Shown one piece after another: positions 51,910-61,690 of a stretch of DNA of 64,000 nucleotides; position 1 is the stretch's first letter; every line of letters begins with the position of its first letter. The stretch spans positions 118,404 to 182,403 of the forward strand of contig NZ_MDFM01000006.1 in assembly GCF_002939985.1 (NCBI RefSeq), given 5' to 3'. The stretch is from Xanthomonas hortorum pv. cynarae. Its GTDB lineage: Bacteria > Pseudomonadota > Gammaproteobacteria > Xanthomonadales > Xanthomonadaceae. The notes under the pieces are model-generated. The model searched no databases, was not told the origin of the DNA, and worked only from the letters and a program-made list of their open reading frames with translations. Both the position numbers and the translations under genes were made by a program.

Positions 51910-53943
51910 TCACTCCACCGATTCGCGCGCCGCGCGCACAGCAGTGACAAGTTGCGCAACGCTGTACGGCTTGGCCAGATGCTCCTGAAAACCGGAGTCC
52001 AGCGCGCGCTTGCGATCGTCGTCGCGTGCCAGTGCGGTCACTGCCACCGCCGGCAATGCACTGGCATCCAGCCCCAGGTTTTCGCGCACGGTACGGATCA
52101 GTCCGTAGCCATCCATGCCCGGCATGCCGATGTCGGTAAGCATCAGATCGAAGCGTGCGTAACCGCGATGATCGATCAGCGCCAGTGCATCGGTGGCGCT
52201 GCCGGCGGTGACCACTTCGGCGCCCTGCTCTTCTAGCAGGCGGCGCAGGTAATCGAGCATGTCCGGCTGATCTTCCACTGCCAGCAGACGCAGGCCATTG
52301 AGCGCGCGTGCTTCGATGATCTGCTCGGACATCAGCCGCCGACGCAGTTCGCGCCGCGGCCGCTTGGCCTGATCGGGAATGTGCTCGGGCAGGCGCACGG
52401 TAAACGTGGCGCCCTTGCCGCGCCCGCCACTGGTGGCGCCCACCTGGCCGCCATGCATTTCCACCAATTGCTGCACGATCGCCAGGCCCAGGCCCAGACC
52501 GCCGTGCTGGCGCGTGGTGGTACCGTCTGCCTGGCGGAAGCGCCCGAACAGATGCGGCAGGAATTCGGCGGCGATGCCGTCGCCGGAGTCGCGTACCGAC
52601 ACCAGCAGATGGCCGTCGTCGCGCTCGATGGTGACGTCGATGCGGCCGTGTGCCGGCGTGAACTTGATCGCGTTGGAGAGCAGATTCCACAACACCTGCT
52701 GCAGCCGCGTGGCATCGCCGAGTACCAGGCACGGGGTGTCCGGCACGTGCACCTCCAGGATCTGGTCCTTGCCTTCGGCAGCCAGTTCCTGGGTAGTCAG
52801 CGCTTCGTGCACCTGCTCGGCCAGATCCAGCGATTCGACCTCCAGCTGCACCTTGCCCAGCAGCATGCTGCTGAGATCGAGCATGTCCGAGATCAGCCGC
52901 TTTTGCGCGCGTGCGCTGCTGGCGATCACCGACAGGCCCTTGTAGGTGGGTTGGCCTTCTTCGACCCGCTGCAGCAGCAGTTCGCTCCAGCCCAGAATCG
53001 TGGTCAATGGCGTGCGCAATTCGTGCGACAGCGTGGCCAGGAACTCGTCCTTGAACCGCGCCATGCTCTCGGCCTCGTTGCGCGCAGTGCGCTCGGACTC
53101 GAGCAATTGTTCGCGCGCCAATTCGATTTCGCGCTGTTCGGTGACATCCGGACTGCTACCGGCAAGACCAATAAAACGACCATCGGCCGAATACCGCGGC
53201 GTGGCGGCCATTTCGATCCAGCGCCACTGGCCATCGTGGCGGCGCGCACGTACCAGCGCATGCAACGCGCGCTGTTCTTCCAGGGAAGCGGCCAGTTCGA
53301 ACTGGAAGATCGACAGATCGTCCGGATGCAGCAATTCGCTCCACGCCGAGACCGTGCCGCTGGAAATATCGATGCCGAAAAATTCGCCGTAAGCACTGTT
53401 GACGAAACGCACCACACCCTGCGCGTCCAGCACCCAGACCGGCATCGGCAAGCCATCGGCCAGTGCGCTGAAGCGCGCCTCGCTCTCGGCCAGCTCGCGC
53501 TCGACGCGCTTGCGTTCGGTGATGTCCATGAACAGCACCGCCACCCGCGCCTGCTCCGGTTGCCCGACCCGGAACGCATCCACCGAATACCAGCGCCGCA
53601 ATGCCTTGGCCTGCATTTCGAAATGGATACGGTTGCCGGTGCGGGCAACATGCCCGTAGCGGTCGAACCACTCCTGCTCGTGCTCGGCGAGCATGCCGCG
53701 CACGGAGACATTCACCGCGTTGGTCAGACCGGTGTAGCGCTCGAACGCGCCATTGGTCGAGCGAATCACGTAATCGACCGCTTTGTCGCCATCGAACACC
53801 ATGTCGATGACGCAGAACCCCGCGTCCACGTTATGGAAAATCTCGTGGTACATCGCAGGATCCAGAAACGGCTCGGCGATGGCGGCGGGCAGGCCGGCGG
53901 CCAATTCTGGGCTGGGACTGGAAGTGCTCAAATCGGGGTCCAC
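51910..53943 (-). CDS. Hybrid sensor histidine kinase with PAS domains and C-terminal receiver
   Basis: 677-residue cytosolic kinase. Two PAS domains (about residues 25-150 and 155-280, the second with a PAC tail SSPDVTEQREIELA) precede the H-box FLATLSHELRTPL with His307. The ATPase domain has N-box QVLWNLLSNAIKFTP, G1 VRDSGDGI, F-box FGRFRQ and G2 GGLGLGLAI. A C-terminal receiver has acidic pair VEDQ and phospho-acceptor Asp604 (LMLTDIGMPG) with Lys in HLAKPY. No membrane segment is present. No separate output domain, so it likely signals through a phosphotransfer partner elsewhere. Signal unknown; PAS domains may bind a cofactor. Confidence 0.94.
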   Translation of the reverse strand: MDPDLSTSSPSPELAAGLPAAIAEPFLDPAMYHEIFHNVDAGFCVIDMVFDGDKAVDYVIRSTNGAFERYTGLTNAVNVSVRGMLAEHEQEWFDRYGHVARTGNRIHFEMQAKALRRWYSVDAFRVGQPEQARVAVLFMDITERKRVERELAESEARFSALADGLPMPVWVLDAQGVVRFVNSAYGEFFGIDISSGTVSAWSELLHPDDLSIFQFELAASLEEQRALHALVRARRHDGQWRWIEMAATPRYSADGRFIGLAGSSPDVTEQREIELAREQLLESERTARNEAESMARFKDEFLATLSHELRTPLTTILGWSELLLQRVEEGQPTYKGLSVIASSARAQKRLISDMLDLSSMLLGKVQLEVESLDLAEQVHEALTTQELAAEGKDQILEVHVPDTPCLVLGDATRLQQVLWNLLSNAIKFTPAHGRIDVTIERDDGHLLVSVRDSGDGIAAEFLPHLFGRFRQADGTTTRQHGGLGLGLAIVQQLVEMHGGQVGATSGGRGKGATFTVRLPEHIPDQAKRPRRELRRRLMSEQIIEARALNGLRLLAVEDQPDMLDYLRRLLEEQGAEVVTAGSATDALALIDHRGYARFDLMLTDIGMPGMDGYGLIRTVRENLGLDASALPAVAVTALARDDDRKRALDSGFQEHLAKPYSVAQLVTAVRAARESVE

Positions 53944-54050
53944 TGGTGATGCCGATGCGGATGACGGGCAGATGAAAACATGCCCGATGTCGTCAGCGGG
54001 TGCACGGGCAACTGACCGGATTCACGATTCACCCACAATCCCGAATCGCC

Positions 54051-54341
54051 TCACCACAGCAAGGCCGCAGACAGCGCGATAGCGGCGGCCAGCAACACGA
54101 TGCCGGCAATCACGCCGCGCAGGACCCATTGGCCTTCGCGCCGCAACTGCTCATCCATCCAGCGTTGGGCTTCTTCGCGCCAGGCGGTCGAGCGCGCATG
54201 GTCGGCATCCAGCAACAGCAAGCGCACGCGCGACAGCCCGAGCTCGGCGCATTCGCTGCGACAGCGCAGGCTGAAACCGTCCACGCCGGTGGCGACCTGG
54301 GCGTCGAGCGGCAGTTGCAATTCGAGTTCAGGCCTGGACAT
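54051..54341 (-). CDS. Small single-span membrane protein of unknown function
   Basis: 96-residue protein with a C-terminal hydrophobic helix (GVIAGIVLLAAAIALSAALLW, residues 76-96) that would anchor it tail-first. The soluble part has two cysteines (CRSEC motif near residue 27). The start at 54341 lies inside the preceding gene (14-base overlap), which suggests coupled translation. No homologue recognised. Confidence 0.68.
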   Translation of the reverse strand: MSRPELELQLPLDAQVATGVDGFSLRCRSECAELGLSRVRLLLLDADHARSTAWREEAQRWMDEQLRREGQWVLRGVIAGIVLLAAAIALSAALLW

Positions 54342-54837
54342 AACGGGGACGCTCCTGATCCAGTTCGTGTTCCAGCGCCATGCGCGCCAGTTGGGTGTAG
54401 TTGGCACGCGGGCCCTGGCCGCGACCGGTGAGCATTCCCTGGTAATCCAGGTCCTCCCAGACCCGCCCGGTCCACTCGACGCAATCCTCGGCGATGACCA
54501 GCATCAACGAGTAACGGTAGTCGAGCCCATTGGCCGAGGTGTAGGCATAGACCGGCGGGAACTGCACCGCCACATCACCCTGCCGCGCCAACGCAGCCAG
54601 ATGCTCACGCAGTGCATCCCGTGGGTCGGCACCCGTCTCCAGACGCATCCCGCGGGTTGCCAGATCCAGATCCACATCGCTTTGCAACGCGACGAACGCG
54701 GCGGCACCGGTGGACGGGTTGTGGCCATGCTGCTTTGCCCAGTCGATGAACTGCAGGCGCACGTCCGACGGCATGTGCGCCGGCGCCGAGGAAGCTGACT
54801 TTGTGCGGAAAGAGTGGGTGTCCATGCTGGCGATCAT
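54328..54837 (-). CDS. Conserved protein of unknown function
   Basis: 169-residue soluble protein. The start at 54837 (MIASMDTHS) has GGAG eight bases upstream; a second ATG at 54825 lacks this. It has an alpha/beta character with GMRLETGADPRDALREHLAALA and YRYSLMLVIAEDCVEWTGRVWEDLDYQGM. No catalytic motif recognised. Co-transcribed with the small membrane protein that overlaps its end. Divergent to the DUF3016 gene at 55023. Confidence 0.68.
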   Translation of the reverse strand: MIASMDTHSFRTKSASSAPAHMPSDVRLQFIDWAKQHGHNPSTGAAAFVALQSDVDLDLATRGMRLETGADPRDALREHLAALARQGDVAVQFPPVYAYTSANGLDYRYSLMLVIAEDCVEWTGRVWEDLDYQGMLTGRGQGPRANYTQLARMALEHELDQERPRYVQA

Positions 54838-55022
54838 CCGGTCCGCTCCGTGAAGCGCGGGCGCAGGCGCAGTGAACCCGCCGTCATGGCGGCGCGGTCG
54901 TGGATTAACCGCGCGGCAACACCGATGCATGCCCGGCGGCGGCTGCGTTGCGGGCGATCCAGCGCACCCCCACACTGCTGGAACACCCGGTACGCCATGT
55001 ACCTTCCGCTTGGAGACTTTCC

Positions 55023-55598
55023 ATGAAACGTTCCAGCCTTTACGGCGCCAGCCTGTTGCTGGCAGGACTGCTCGCGGCGACCGGTGTGCAGGCCCGCGTG
55101 CGTAATGTCACCGACCCTCAAGCGCCGCGCGCGCTGAGCAGCGAAGGAAACGTGGATGTGCGCTGGACCGACCCGGCGCAGTTTGCCGAGATGCGCTTCA
55201 GCGGCAACCGCTGGGAGGCGCAGCGCGGCGATTGGGTGACCCAACTGGCGACCCATTTCCAGCAAAGTGCCGCCCGCCGGCTTCCCGATGGCCAACACCT
55301 GAGCGTGACCATCACCGACATCCGCCGCGCCGGCCAGTACGAGCCCTGGCACGGCCCGCGCATGCAGGACGTGCGCATCGTCAAGGACATCTACCCGCCT
55401 CGCCTGAGTTTCAGCTACACGCTCACCGGCGCCAATGGCGAGGTGATCGATCAGGGCGAGCGCAAGCTGGTGGATTCGGCATTTCTGATGAGCGGCCCAC
55501 GCCTGACCGACAGCGATCCGTTGCGCTTCGAAAAAGCCATGATCGACGACTGGGTGCGCAAGCAGTTCCGTGGCGATCGGAGTACGGCCGGGGTGTGA
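55023..55598 (+). CDS. DUF3016 family exported protein
   Basis: 191-residue protein with a Sec signal peptide (residues 1-24, cleavage near VQA). The mature part matches the DUF3016 pattern: VRWTDPAQFAEMR, WVTQLATHFQQSAARRLPDGQHLSVTITDIRRAGQYEPW and a DYYPPRLSFSYTL-like stretch (KDIYPPRLSFSYTLTGANGEV). The function is unknown; location is probably periplasmic. The start at 55023 sits two codons before the charged signal and is well placed. Confidence 0.83.
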   Translation: MKRSSLYGASLLLAGLLAATGVQARVRNVTDPQAPRALSSEGNVDVRWTDPAQFAEMRFSGNRWEAQRGDWVTQLATHFQQSAARRLPDGQHLSVTITDIRRAGQYEPWHGPRMQDVRIVKDIYPPRLSFSYTLTGANGEVIDQGERKLVDSAFLMSGPRLTDSDPLRFEKAMIDDWVRKQFRGDRSTAGV

Positions 55599-55610
55599 GC
55601 TCCGCTTGAA

Positions 55611-55817
55611 CCCCTCTCCTGCGGGGCGAGAAGGCACAGCTTGCGTGCCACTGGCGCGCGTGCCTTGGTGCGCCTGCGCCGCTGGCGCAGGCCGGGGCGC
55701 GGAGCGGGGGTTGGGGTGAGGTACGGGGGCGAAGCCCTCGTGTTGTTCCGACTGCACGAGGCTTCGCTCGTACCCTCATCCGGCGCTGCGCGCCCCCTTC
55801 TCCCGATGGGAGAAGGG
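55611..55817. repeat. Xanthomonas-type intergenic repeat, copy 1
   Basis: Starts CCCCTCTCC, passes GGGGTTGGGGTGAGGTACG and GAGGCTTCGCTCGTACCCTCATCC, and ends TCTCCCGATGGGAGAAGGG. Its outer part recurs in opposite orientation at 59516-59643. The end hairpin may act as a terminator for alr. Confidence 0.8.
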
Positions 55818-55824
55818 ATGCAAC

Positions 55825-56925
55825 TTACCGGGTCACTTCGTCGCCCACTGCCGCCTCACCTACATACGTCCGCGGCACGCGCTTGAGTCCACACAGCAGC
55901 TGATACGCGCTGACATTGCACTGCGTGGCCAACGGGGCGACCCGTGGCGCATCGCCCCACAGCTGGACTGGCGCGCCAATCTCCGCCTGCGGATGCTCGG
56001 TGAGATCCACGGTGAGCATGTCCATCGAGACGCGACCGATCAACGGGCAGACCACCCCATCCACAAGCACCGGGGTGCCATTGGGTGCGAACTGCGGATA
56101 GCCGTCGGCATATCCCATCGCCACCACGCCTACGCGCGTGGGCCGTTGCGCAACGAAGCGGGCGCCGTAGCCCACCGGCTCGCCGGCCGGCAGCTCCCGC
56201 ACGGAGATGATGCGCGAGCGCAGCGTCATCACCGGGCGCAGTTGCGCAGTGCTCTCGGTCTCCTGCGGGAACGGGTTTGCGCCGTACAGCATCAGCCCCG
56301 GGCGCGACCAATCGTTGCGCAGCGCCGGCCAGCCGAGCAGGCCGGGCGAATTGCGCAGACTGGTTTCCGCGCGCATGCCGCCTGCGGTGAGCGCGAAGGC
56401 CACCGCCTGTTCGTCGGTGCGGCTGCACTCCAGTTCATCGGCGCGCGCCAGGTGGGTCATCAGCACCAGCGAGGCAATCTGCGGCAGCCCGCGCAAGCGC
56501 AACCACGCGGCGCGAAAATCCTCCGGCGACAGGCCCAGCCGATGCATGCCGCTGTCCAGCTTCAACCACGCCCGTAACGGGCGTGGGCTCTGAAAGTCGG
56601 CCAGCGCGCGCACCTGCTGCGTGGTGGCTGCCACCGTCCACAGATCATGCTCGGCGATCAGGCGCAGTTCGTCGTGTTCGAAAAAACCTTCCAGCAGCAA
56701 AATCGGCGCACGGATGCCGGCCTGGCGCAGCTCCAGGGCCTCTTCGATACAGGCCACCGCAAAGCCGTCGGCTTCCGGTTCCAACGCCTGCGCGCAGCGC
56801 ACCGCGCCATGCCCGTAGGCATCGGCCTTGACCACCGCGAGGGCCTTGCTGCCGCCCAGGCGCTTGGCCAGGCGGTAGTTGTGACGCAATGCATCCAGAT
56901 CGATCAACGCTTGCGCAGGACGCAC
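55825..56925 (-). CDS. alr: Alanine racemase
   Basis: 366-residue PLP enzyme interconverting L- and D-alanine. Catalytic Lys33 lies in [11 protein letters not shown], and the second active-site base, the Tyr, lies in GYGARFVA (about residue 255). It starts with GTG at 56925, directly overlapping the stop of dadA (TAGTG), so it is the downstream gene of a dadA-alr operon and probably serves alanine catabolism (DadX role) as well as D-Ala supply. I saw no second racemase in the window. Confidence 0.95.
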   Translation of the reverse strand: MRPAQALIDLDALRHNYRLAKRLGGSKALAVVKADAYGHGAVRCAQALEPEADGFAVACIEEALELRQAGIRAPILLLEGFFEHDELRLIAEHDLWTVAATTQQVRALADFQSPRPLRAWLKLDSGMHRLGLSPEDFRAAWLRLRGLPQIASLVLMTHLARADELECSRTDEQAVAFALTAGGMRAETSLRNSPGLLGWPALRNDWSRPGLMLYGANPFPQETESTAQLRPVMTLRSRIISVRELPAGEPVGYGARFVAQRPTRVGVVAMGYADGYPQFAPNGTPVLVDGVVCPLIGRVSMDMLTVDLTEHPQAEIGAPVQLWGDAPRVAPLATQCNVSAYQLLCGLKRVPRTYVGEAAVGDEVTR

Positions 56926-58214
56926 TACGCGGCCTCCTGCTGCGCACGGGCGCTGCGTGGCGAGAGGTAACGGAACACATCCAGGCCTTCGGTATCGATG
57001 TCCGGGCTGCGGCCCTGCATCAGATCGGCCAGATAGCGGCCCGAGCCGCAGGCCATGGTCCAGCCCAGGGTGCCGTGGCCGGTGTTGAGGAACAGGTTGA
57101 AATACGGCGTGGCACCGACCACCGGGGTGCCATCGGGCGTGGCCGGGCGCAGGCCGGTCCAGAACTCGGCCCTGGCCAGATCGCCGCCGCCCGGGAACAG
57201 GTCGTTGACCACCATTTCCAGGGTGGCGCGGCGGCGCGGATTCAACGACAGATCGAACCCGGCCACCTCGGCCATGCCGCCGACGCGGATGCGCTCGTCG
57301 AAGCGGGTGATGGCGATCTTGTAGCTCTCGTCCAGCACCGTGGAGGTCGGCGCGCGCTGCGCGTCGACGATCGGGATGGTCAGCGAATAGCCCTTGAGCG
57401 GGTACACGGGCAGATGCATGCCGAGCGAGAGCAGCAGGTCGGCCGAATAGCTGCCCAGTGCCAGCACGTAGCGGTCGGCGGTTTCGAGACGGCCATCGAT
57501 CTGCACGCCGGTGACGGTGCGGCCGTCATGCTCCAGGTGCTCGATCTGCTGCCCGTAGCGGAATTGCACACCGGATTGCGCGGCCAGCGCAGCCAGGCGC
57601 TGGGTGAACAGCCGGCAGTCGCCGGTCTGGTCTTCGGGCAGGCGCAAGGCACCGGCCATCTGCGCGCCGCCACCGGCCAGGCCGGGTTCGAACTGGGCGA
57701 TCTGCGCCGGGGTCAGCAATTCGTACGGCACGCCGTACTGGGCCAGCACTTCGATGTCCTGCGCGGCGGCATCCAGCTGTTGCTGGGTGCGGAACAACTG
57801 GGTGGTGCCGAGCTGGCGGCCTTCGAATTCCAGCCCGGTGCTGGCGCGCAGTTCATTGAGGCAATCGCGGCTGTAGTCGGACATGCGCACCATGCGCGCC
57901 TTGTTTACCGCATAGCGCTCGGCAGTGCAGTTGCGCAGCATCTGGGTCAGCCAGGCCAGCTGGCGCAGATCGCGGGTGGGCCGGATCGACAACGGCGCGT
58001 GCTGGGCGAACAACCACTTCATCGCCTTGCCCGGCACGCCAGGGGCGGCCCAGGGCGAGGTGTAGCCGAATGACAGCTGGCCCGCGTTGCCGTAGCTGGT
58101 TTCCAGCGCCGAGGCCGGCTGGCGGTCCACCACGGTGACCTCGCAGCCGGACTGCGCCAGATACCAGGCGGTGGTGGTGCCGATGACGCCGCTACCGAGA
58201 ATGAGCACCCGCAT
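56925..58214 (-). CDS. dadA: D-amino-acid dehydrogenase small subunit
   Basis: 429-residue flavoprotein that oxidises D-alanine and other D-amino acids to 2-oxo acids. The FAD motif [21 protein letters not shown] is at residues 3-23, and [20 protein letters not shown] and a late [15 protein letters not shown] are DadA features. The start at 58214 has a GGAGAACGAC ribosome site. It is the first gene of dadA-alr and divergent to an Lrp-type regulator. Confidence 0.96.
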   Translation of the reverse strand: MRVLILGSGVIGTTTAWYLAQSGCEVTVVDRQPASALETSYGNAGQLSFGYTSPWAAPGVPGKAMKWLFAQHAPLSIRPTRDLRQLAWLTQMLRNCTAERYAVNKARMVRMSDYSRDCLNELRASTGLEFEGRQLGTTQLFRTQQQLDAAAQDIEVLAQYGVPYELLTPAQIAQFEPGLAGGGAQMAGALRLPEDQTGDCRLFTQRLAALAAQSGVQFRYGQQIEHLEHDGRTVTGVQIDGRLETADRYVLALGSYSADLLLSLGMHLPVYPLKGYSLTIPIVDAQRAPTSTVLDESYKIAITRFDERIRVGGMAEVAGFDLSLNPRRRATLEMVVNDLFPGGGDLARAEFWTGLRPATPDGTPVVGATPYFNLFLNTGHGTLGWTMACGSGRYLADLMQGRSPDIDTEGLDVFRYLSPRSARAQQEAA

Positions 58215-58363
58215 GTCGTTCTCCTGGAAAGGGTATTCCCCCACAACCAAGCGCCGAGGGAGACAGTTAGACGCAGTATATTGCGAGCCAGGCAGTGCCG
58301 GTCCTGGAATCGGCGCTACTTCGCAGTGAAATTTCCTGCCAGTTCTGTAGGGAGACAGACCTC
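58215..58363. promoter_or_regulatory. Divergent control region of dadA-alr and lrp
   Basis: 149-base spacer between dadA and the Lrp-type gene. It holds an A/T-rich imperfect palindrome GCAGTGAAATTTCCTGC (58323-58339), a plausible Lrp-type site. Assignment is by analogy with the Lrp-controlled dadA gene of other proteobacteria. Confidence 0.45.
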
Positions 58364-58843
58364 ATGGCCACCCGTGCGCGCGAGCTGGACAAGATCGACC
58401 GCAAGATTCTGCGCATCCTGCAGCAGGAGGGGCGGATTTCCTTTACCGACCTGGGCGAACGGGTGGGCTTGTCGACCACGCCTTGCACCGAGCGCGTACG
58501 CCGGCTGGAGCGCGATGGCGCCATCACCGGCTACTACGCGCGGCTGGACCCGCACCTGCTCAAGGCCAGCCTGCTGGTGTTCGTAGAGATCAGCTTGGCC
58601 TACAAATCCGGCGACATCTTCGAAGAGTTCCGCCGCGCCGCGCTCAAGCTGCCCAACGTGCTGGAATGCCATCTGGTCTCGGGCGATTTCGATTACCTGC
58701 TCAAGGCGCGCATCAGCGAGATGGCGTCCTATCGCAAGCTGCTCGGCAGCACCTTGTTGACCTTGCCGCATGTACGCGAGTCCAAGAGCTACATCGTGAT
58801 GGAAGAGGTCAAGGAGACCCTGGCGTTGCCGATTGCGGACTGA
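58364..58843 (+). CDS. lrp: Lrp/AsnC-family transcriptional regulator
   Basis: 159-residue regulator: N-terminal HTH (DKIDRKILRILQQEGRISFTDLGERVGLSTTPCTERVRRLE, residues 9-49) and a C-terminal RAM domain for amino-acid binding (LECHLVSGDFDYLLKARI, SYIVMEE). The start at 58364 follows a ribosome site GGGAGAC. It lies divergent to dadA and most likely is an alanine-responsive regulator of dadA-alr. Naming as lrp is by family; it might be a specialised paralogue. Confidence 0.9.
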   Translation: MATRARELDKIDRKILRILQQEGRISFTDLGERVGLSTTPCTERVRRLERDGAITGYYARLDPHLLKASLLVFVEISLAYKSGDIFEEFRRAALKLPNVLECHLVSGDFDYLLKARISEMASYRKLLGSTLLTLPHVRESKSYIVMEEVKETLALPIAD

Positions 58844-58846
58844 GGC

Positions 58847-58874
58847 GGGGATTGGGGATTGGGGATTGGGGATT
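58847..58874. repeat. Heptamer tandem GGGGATT x4
   Basis: Four perfect adjacent copies directly after the lrp stop. Same sequence family as the arms at 43079 and 43148; no opposite arm is seen here. Confidence 0.9.
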
Positions 58875-58963
58875 CGTGGTCGGCGACGCAGCGAAGCCTG
58901 GGACGGCGGTTGGATGGAGACCGATCTGATTGCTGCGGATCAGACATCGACTGCTGCCGGATG

Positions 58964-59395
58964 TCAGCGCACCACGCGCATGCCGTCGCCGGCCGGAACC
59001 GCGTCGTAATAACGCCCGGTCTTGGTGTCCAGCACCCGGTTGGCGCCGGCCGGCTGCATGCCTTGCAGCAGGCGGCCATTGCGGTCGTAGACCATCGGCG
59101 CGCTGGCAGGCAGCACCTGGCTACCGGCCGGGGCCACCGGTGTCTGTGCCGGGCCACGGGTGGGGATGGTCGGCGCGGACGGGCGCTGACCGAGCTGAGA
59201 CGGCACCGGACTGGTGCCTGGCGCTGGTTGCACTGCGCGCGGCGCGGTCATCGTGGGCTGCGCAGGCGTCGGCGTAGTGATCGGCTGCAAGGTGTTGGAC
59301 GAGCGCGTGGTAGTGGCCGATTGCGCCAGCGCCGCACCGGTAACCGCCAACAGGCCGCAAAGCAGCAGGCCGCGCGTTGAAGAATGGATCGCCAT
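58964..59395 (-). CDS. Secreted Pro/Thr-rich protein of unknown function
   Basis: 143-residue protein with a Sec signal peptide (MAIHSSTRGLLLCGLLAVTGAALAQ, cleavage about residue 24). Residues 25-95 are a Pro/Thr/Ala-rich low-complexity stretch. The C-terminal 45 residues (VYDRNGRLLQGMQPAGANRVLDTKTGRYYDAVPAGDGMRVVR) are better conserved in appearance and may form a small domain. No function can be given. The start at 59395 is preferred over a far upstream ATG because of the signal peptide. Confidence 0.68.
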   Translation of the reverse strand: MAIHSSTRGLLLCGLLAVTGAALAQSATTTRSSNTLQPITTPTPAQPTMTAPRAVQPAPGTSPVPSQLGQRPSAPTIPTRGPAQTPVAPAGSQVLPASAPMVYDRNGRLLQGMQPAGANRVLDTKTGRYYDAVPAGDGMRVVR

Positions 59396-59515
59396 GACGG
59401 GCACCGTGATTGATTGGGCAGTATTGACTGGGTGGGGGCGCCGGTGTGCTGCAGCAATGCACAGGATCGGCTGCGGGATGAACGCGTTCGCGAGATGAGT
59501 GCAGCGCGAAGAAGG

Positions 59516-59643
59516 CCCTTCTCCCATCGGGAGAAGGTGGCGCGCAGCGCCGGATGAGGGTGCGAGCGAAGCCTAGCAATGCCCATCGTGCAGCGGCTTC
59601 GCCCCGTACCCTCACCCCAACCCCTCTCCCGCAGGGAGAGGGG
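59516..59643. repeat. Xanthomonas-type intergenic repeat, copy 2 (inverted)
   Basis: Begins CCCTTCTCCCATCGGGAGAAGG and ends CCCCTCTCCCGCAGGGAGAGGGG-like, with the same conserved blocks as copy 1 at 55611-55817 in reverse order. The two lie on either side of the alr-dadA-lrp region. Confidence 0.8.
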
Positions 59644-59760
59644 CTTGATTCTCTGCGGACGGAAGAAGGCTTCGAGCACTTAGGTTGAACGCAGGCTTCC
59701 GCGCCCACATCACTGAGGGCAGACGCGGCACCCTGCCAGCGCGCGCATGCGAGAGCCTTC

Positions 59761-60225
59761 ATGAGCCAGTTCGATCTGACACCGCCCTCCCCCGCCCAAC
59801 GCGATGCCCTGATCGCCGGGCTCAGCGACGAGGAGCAGCGCGTGCTGCTGCAGCACGGCACCGAGGCGCCGTTCTGCGGGGTGTTCCTGGACAACAAGCT
59901 GGAGGGCGTCTACACCTGCCGCCTGTGCGGGCTGCCGCTGTTCCGTTCCAGCGCAAAGTTCGAATCCGGTACCGGCTGGCCGAGCTTCTTCGCCCCGTAC
60001 GATGCGGCCCACGTGCGCGAGATCCGCGACATCAGCTACGGGATGATCCGCACCGAGATCGTCTGCGCGCGCTGCGACAGCCACCTCGGTCACGTGTTCC
60101 CCGACGGCCCGCCGCCGACCGGCGAACGGCATTGCCTCAACTCGGTCTCGCTGGGCTTCACCGAAGATGGCCAGGCACTGCCGAACCCGCTGCAACGCGA
60201 CGGTGCCGAGGCGCAACCGGCCTGA
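59761..60225 (+). CDS. msrB: Peptide-methionine (R)-S-oxide reductase
   Basis: 154-residue zinc-containing repair enzyme. Two CxxC pairs (CRLCG and CARCD) bind zinc; the catalytic Cys lies in [13 protein letters not shown]. The substrate region [12 protein letters not shown] and [11 protein letters not shown] are conserved. It reduces the R-epimer of oxidised methionine in proteins. Cytosolic, since no signal peptide is seen. Length is normal. Confidence 0.96.
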   Translation: MSQFDLTPPSPAQRDALIAGLSDEEQRVLLQHGTEAPFCGVFLDNKLEGVYTCRLCGLPLFRSSAKFESGTGWPSFFAPYDAAHVREIRDISYGMIRTEIVCARCDSHLGHVFPDGPPPTGERHCLNSVSLGFTEDGQALPNPLQRDGAEAQPA

Positions 60226-60825
60226 CCTGGCGAGGCCGCCCAGCAAGCAGTGGCGACCCACTCAGAGCGACTCACAGAACTACAGCGCAATCGTCAGGCG
60301 GGCGCGGCCGGCGCCCGGATCGGCATGCACGGTTCATTTCGGTTCCTGTGCGCCGTCCGCACCCACCTGACGGCCGCTCGCTACGTTCTGTTATCCGCTC
60401 TTACTGCCCACACCATTGCTCGCTGTAGTGCTAGAAACTGCCACGACAATGACGCTCGACGCTCGGCGGCGGGTCATCCGGGACGTGGTGCAGACGCTGA
60501 AGTTTGCTGCCGAGCGCAACCTGCGCATCAAGTCCGCCGATGCTGGTGCCACCGCCAATGCAGAGGCCGCTTGCTGCAATGCGCTGTCTCGACGCACACA
60601 GCAGTCGATGCAAATCGCAAGCTCAACCAGGCAGACCTTGTCATCACAAGCCTCACTGCGGTGAACGCCTTGCCGCAGTAAGCGCGATGCCGCTGATCGC
60701 CCTGTGTGAAGCCGTCATCGCACCACCCGATCGTTCAGTTACAGCACACACCTTCACGCCGTGCACTTCAAGAATCCGCCGCGCGCGCCGAAACAACAGC
60801 AACCCTGTTTGCTTTTGGCTGCGCC
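60226..60825. other. 600-base spacer upstream of motA without a convincing gene
   Basis: An 82-codon open frame at 60416-60664 (plus) has no clear ribosome site and a weak composition. No terminator, promoter or repeat that I would defend is seen. This may contain the motAB promoter. Confidence 0.55.
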
Positions 60826-61680
60826 ATGCTCATCATCATCGGCTTCATCGTCGTCATCGTCAGTGTCCTAGGCGGCTATGTGCTGTCGCACGGAAAGCTG
60901 GGCGCGTTGTGGCAGCCGTACGAGCTGTTGATCATCGGTGGCGCGGCGCTGGGCGCATTTCTGGTGAGCACGCCGGGCAAGATCGTCAAGGAAACCTTCA
61001 GTAGCGTGCTGGGCGTGTTCAAGGGCCCGCAGTACAAGTCCGAGGACTACAAGGACACCCTGAGCCTGGTCTACGAACTGTTGAACAAGGCCCGCCGCGA
61101 CGGCTTCATGGCCCTGGAAGATCACGTCGAAAAACCGCAGGACAGCACCATCTTCGGCAACTATCCCAAGGTGGTGGCCGACCATCACCTGCTGGACTTC
61201 ATCACCGACTGCCTGCGCCTGATGATCGGCAGCAACATCGAGCCGCACGAGCTGGAGCCGCTGCTAGAACTGGAACTGGAAAAGCACCACCACGAGGCGA
61301 TGGCGCCCTCGCATGCCTTGAGCAAGGTCTCCGACGGCCTGCCCGGCTTCGGCATCGTGGCCGCCGTGCTCGGCATCGTGATCACCATGGGCTCGATCGG
61401 TGGCCCGATCGAGGAGATCGGCCACCACGTCGGTGCCGCACTGGTCGGTACCTTCCTCGGCATCCTGCTGGCGTATGGCTTCGTGGCGCCGTTGTCGGCA
61501 GCGATGGAAGCGCGTGCCGATCAGGACGGGCGCATCTATGAAGCGGTCAAGACCGCGCTGCTGGCCTGCCTGCGCGGCTACAACCCGAAGATTGCGCTGG
61601 AATTCGCGCGCAAGACGCTGCCCTCCAACGTGCGTCCGAGCTTTGCGGATTTCGAAACGCACCTGAAGACGATCAAGTAG
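60826..61680 (+). CDS. motA: Flagellar motor stator protein MotA
   Basis: 284-residue inner-membrane protein with four helices (about residues 2-22, 30-50, 165-190, 195-220). It has the cytoplasmic loop with charged residues and the FGIVAAVLGIVITMGSIGGPIEEIGHHVGAALVGTFLGILLAYG signature. It forms the proton channel with MotB and drives flagellar rotation. The start at 60826 (MLIIIGF) fits the first helix. Ten bases precede motB. Confidence 0.96.
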   Translation: MLIIIGFIVVIVSVLGGYVLSHGKLGALWQPYELLIIGGAALGAFLVSTPGKIVKETFSSVLGVFKGPQYKSEDYKDTLSLVYELLNKARRDGFMALEDHVEKPQDSTIFGNYPKVVADHHLLDFITDCLRLMIGSNIEPHELEPLLELELEKHHHEAMAPSHALSKVSDGLPGFGIVAAVLGIVITMGSIGGPIEEIGHHVGAALVGTFLGILLAYGFVAPLSAAMEARADQDGRIYEAVKTALLACLRGYNPKIALEFARKTLPSNVRPSFADFETHLKTIK

Positions 61681-61690
61681 GGCCGCAGTC

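Noticed and set aside
55825-56925. Two separate genes for alanine racemase functions (alr and dadX)
   Set aside because: Only one racemase gene is present; the double role is discussed in that entry.
60416-60664. 82-codon plus-strand frame upstream of motA
   Set aside because: No ribosome site, no recognisable homologue and weak composition; kept only as a remark in the spacer entry.
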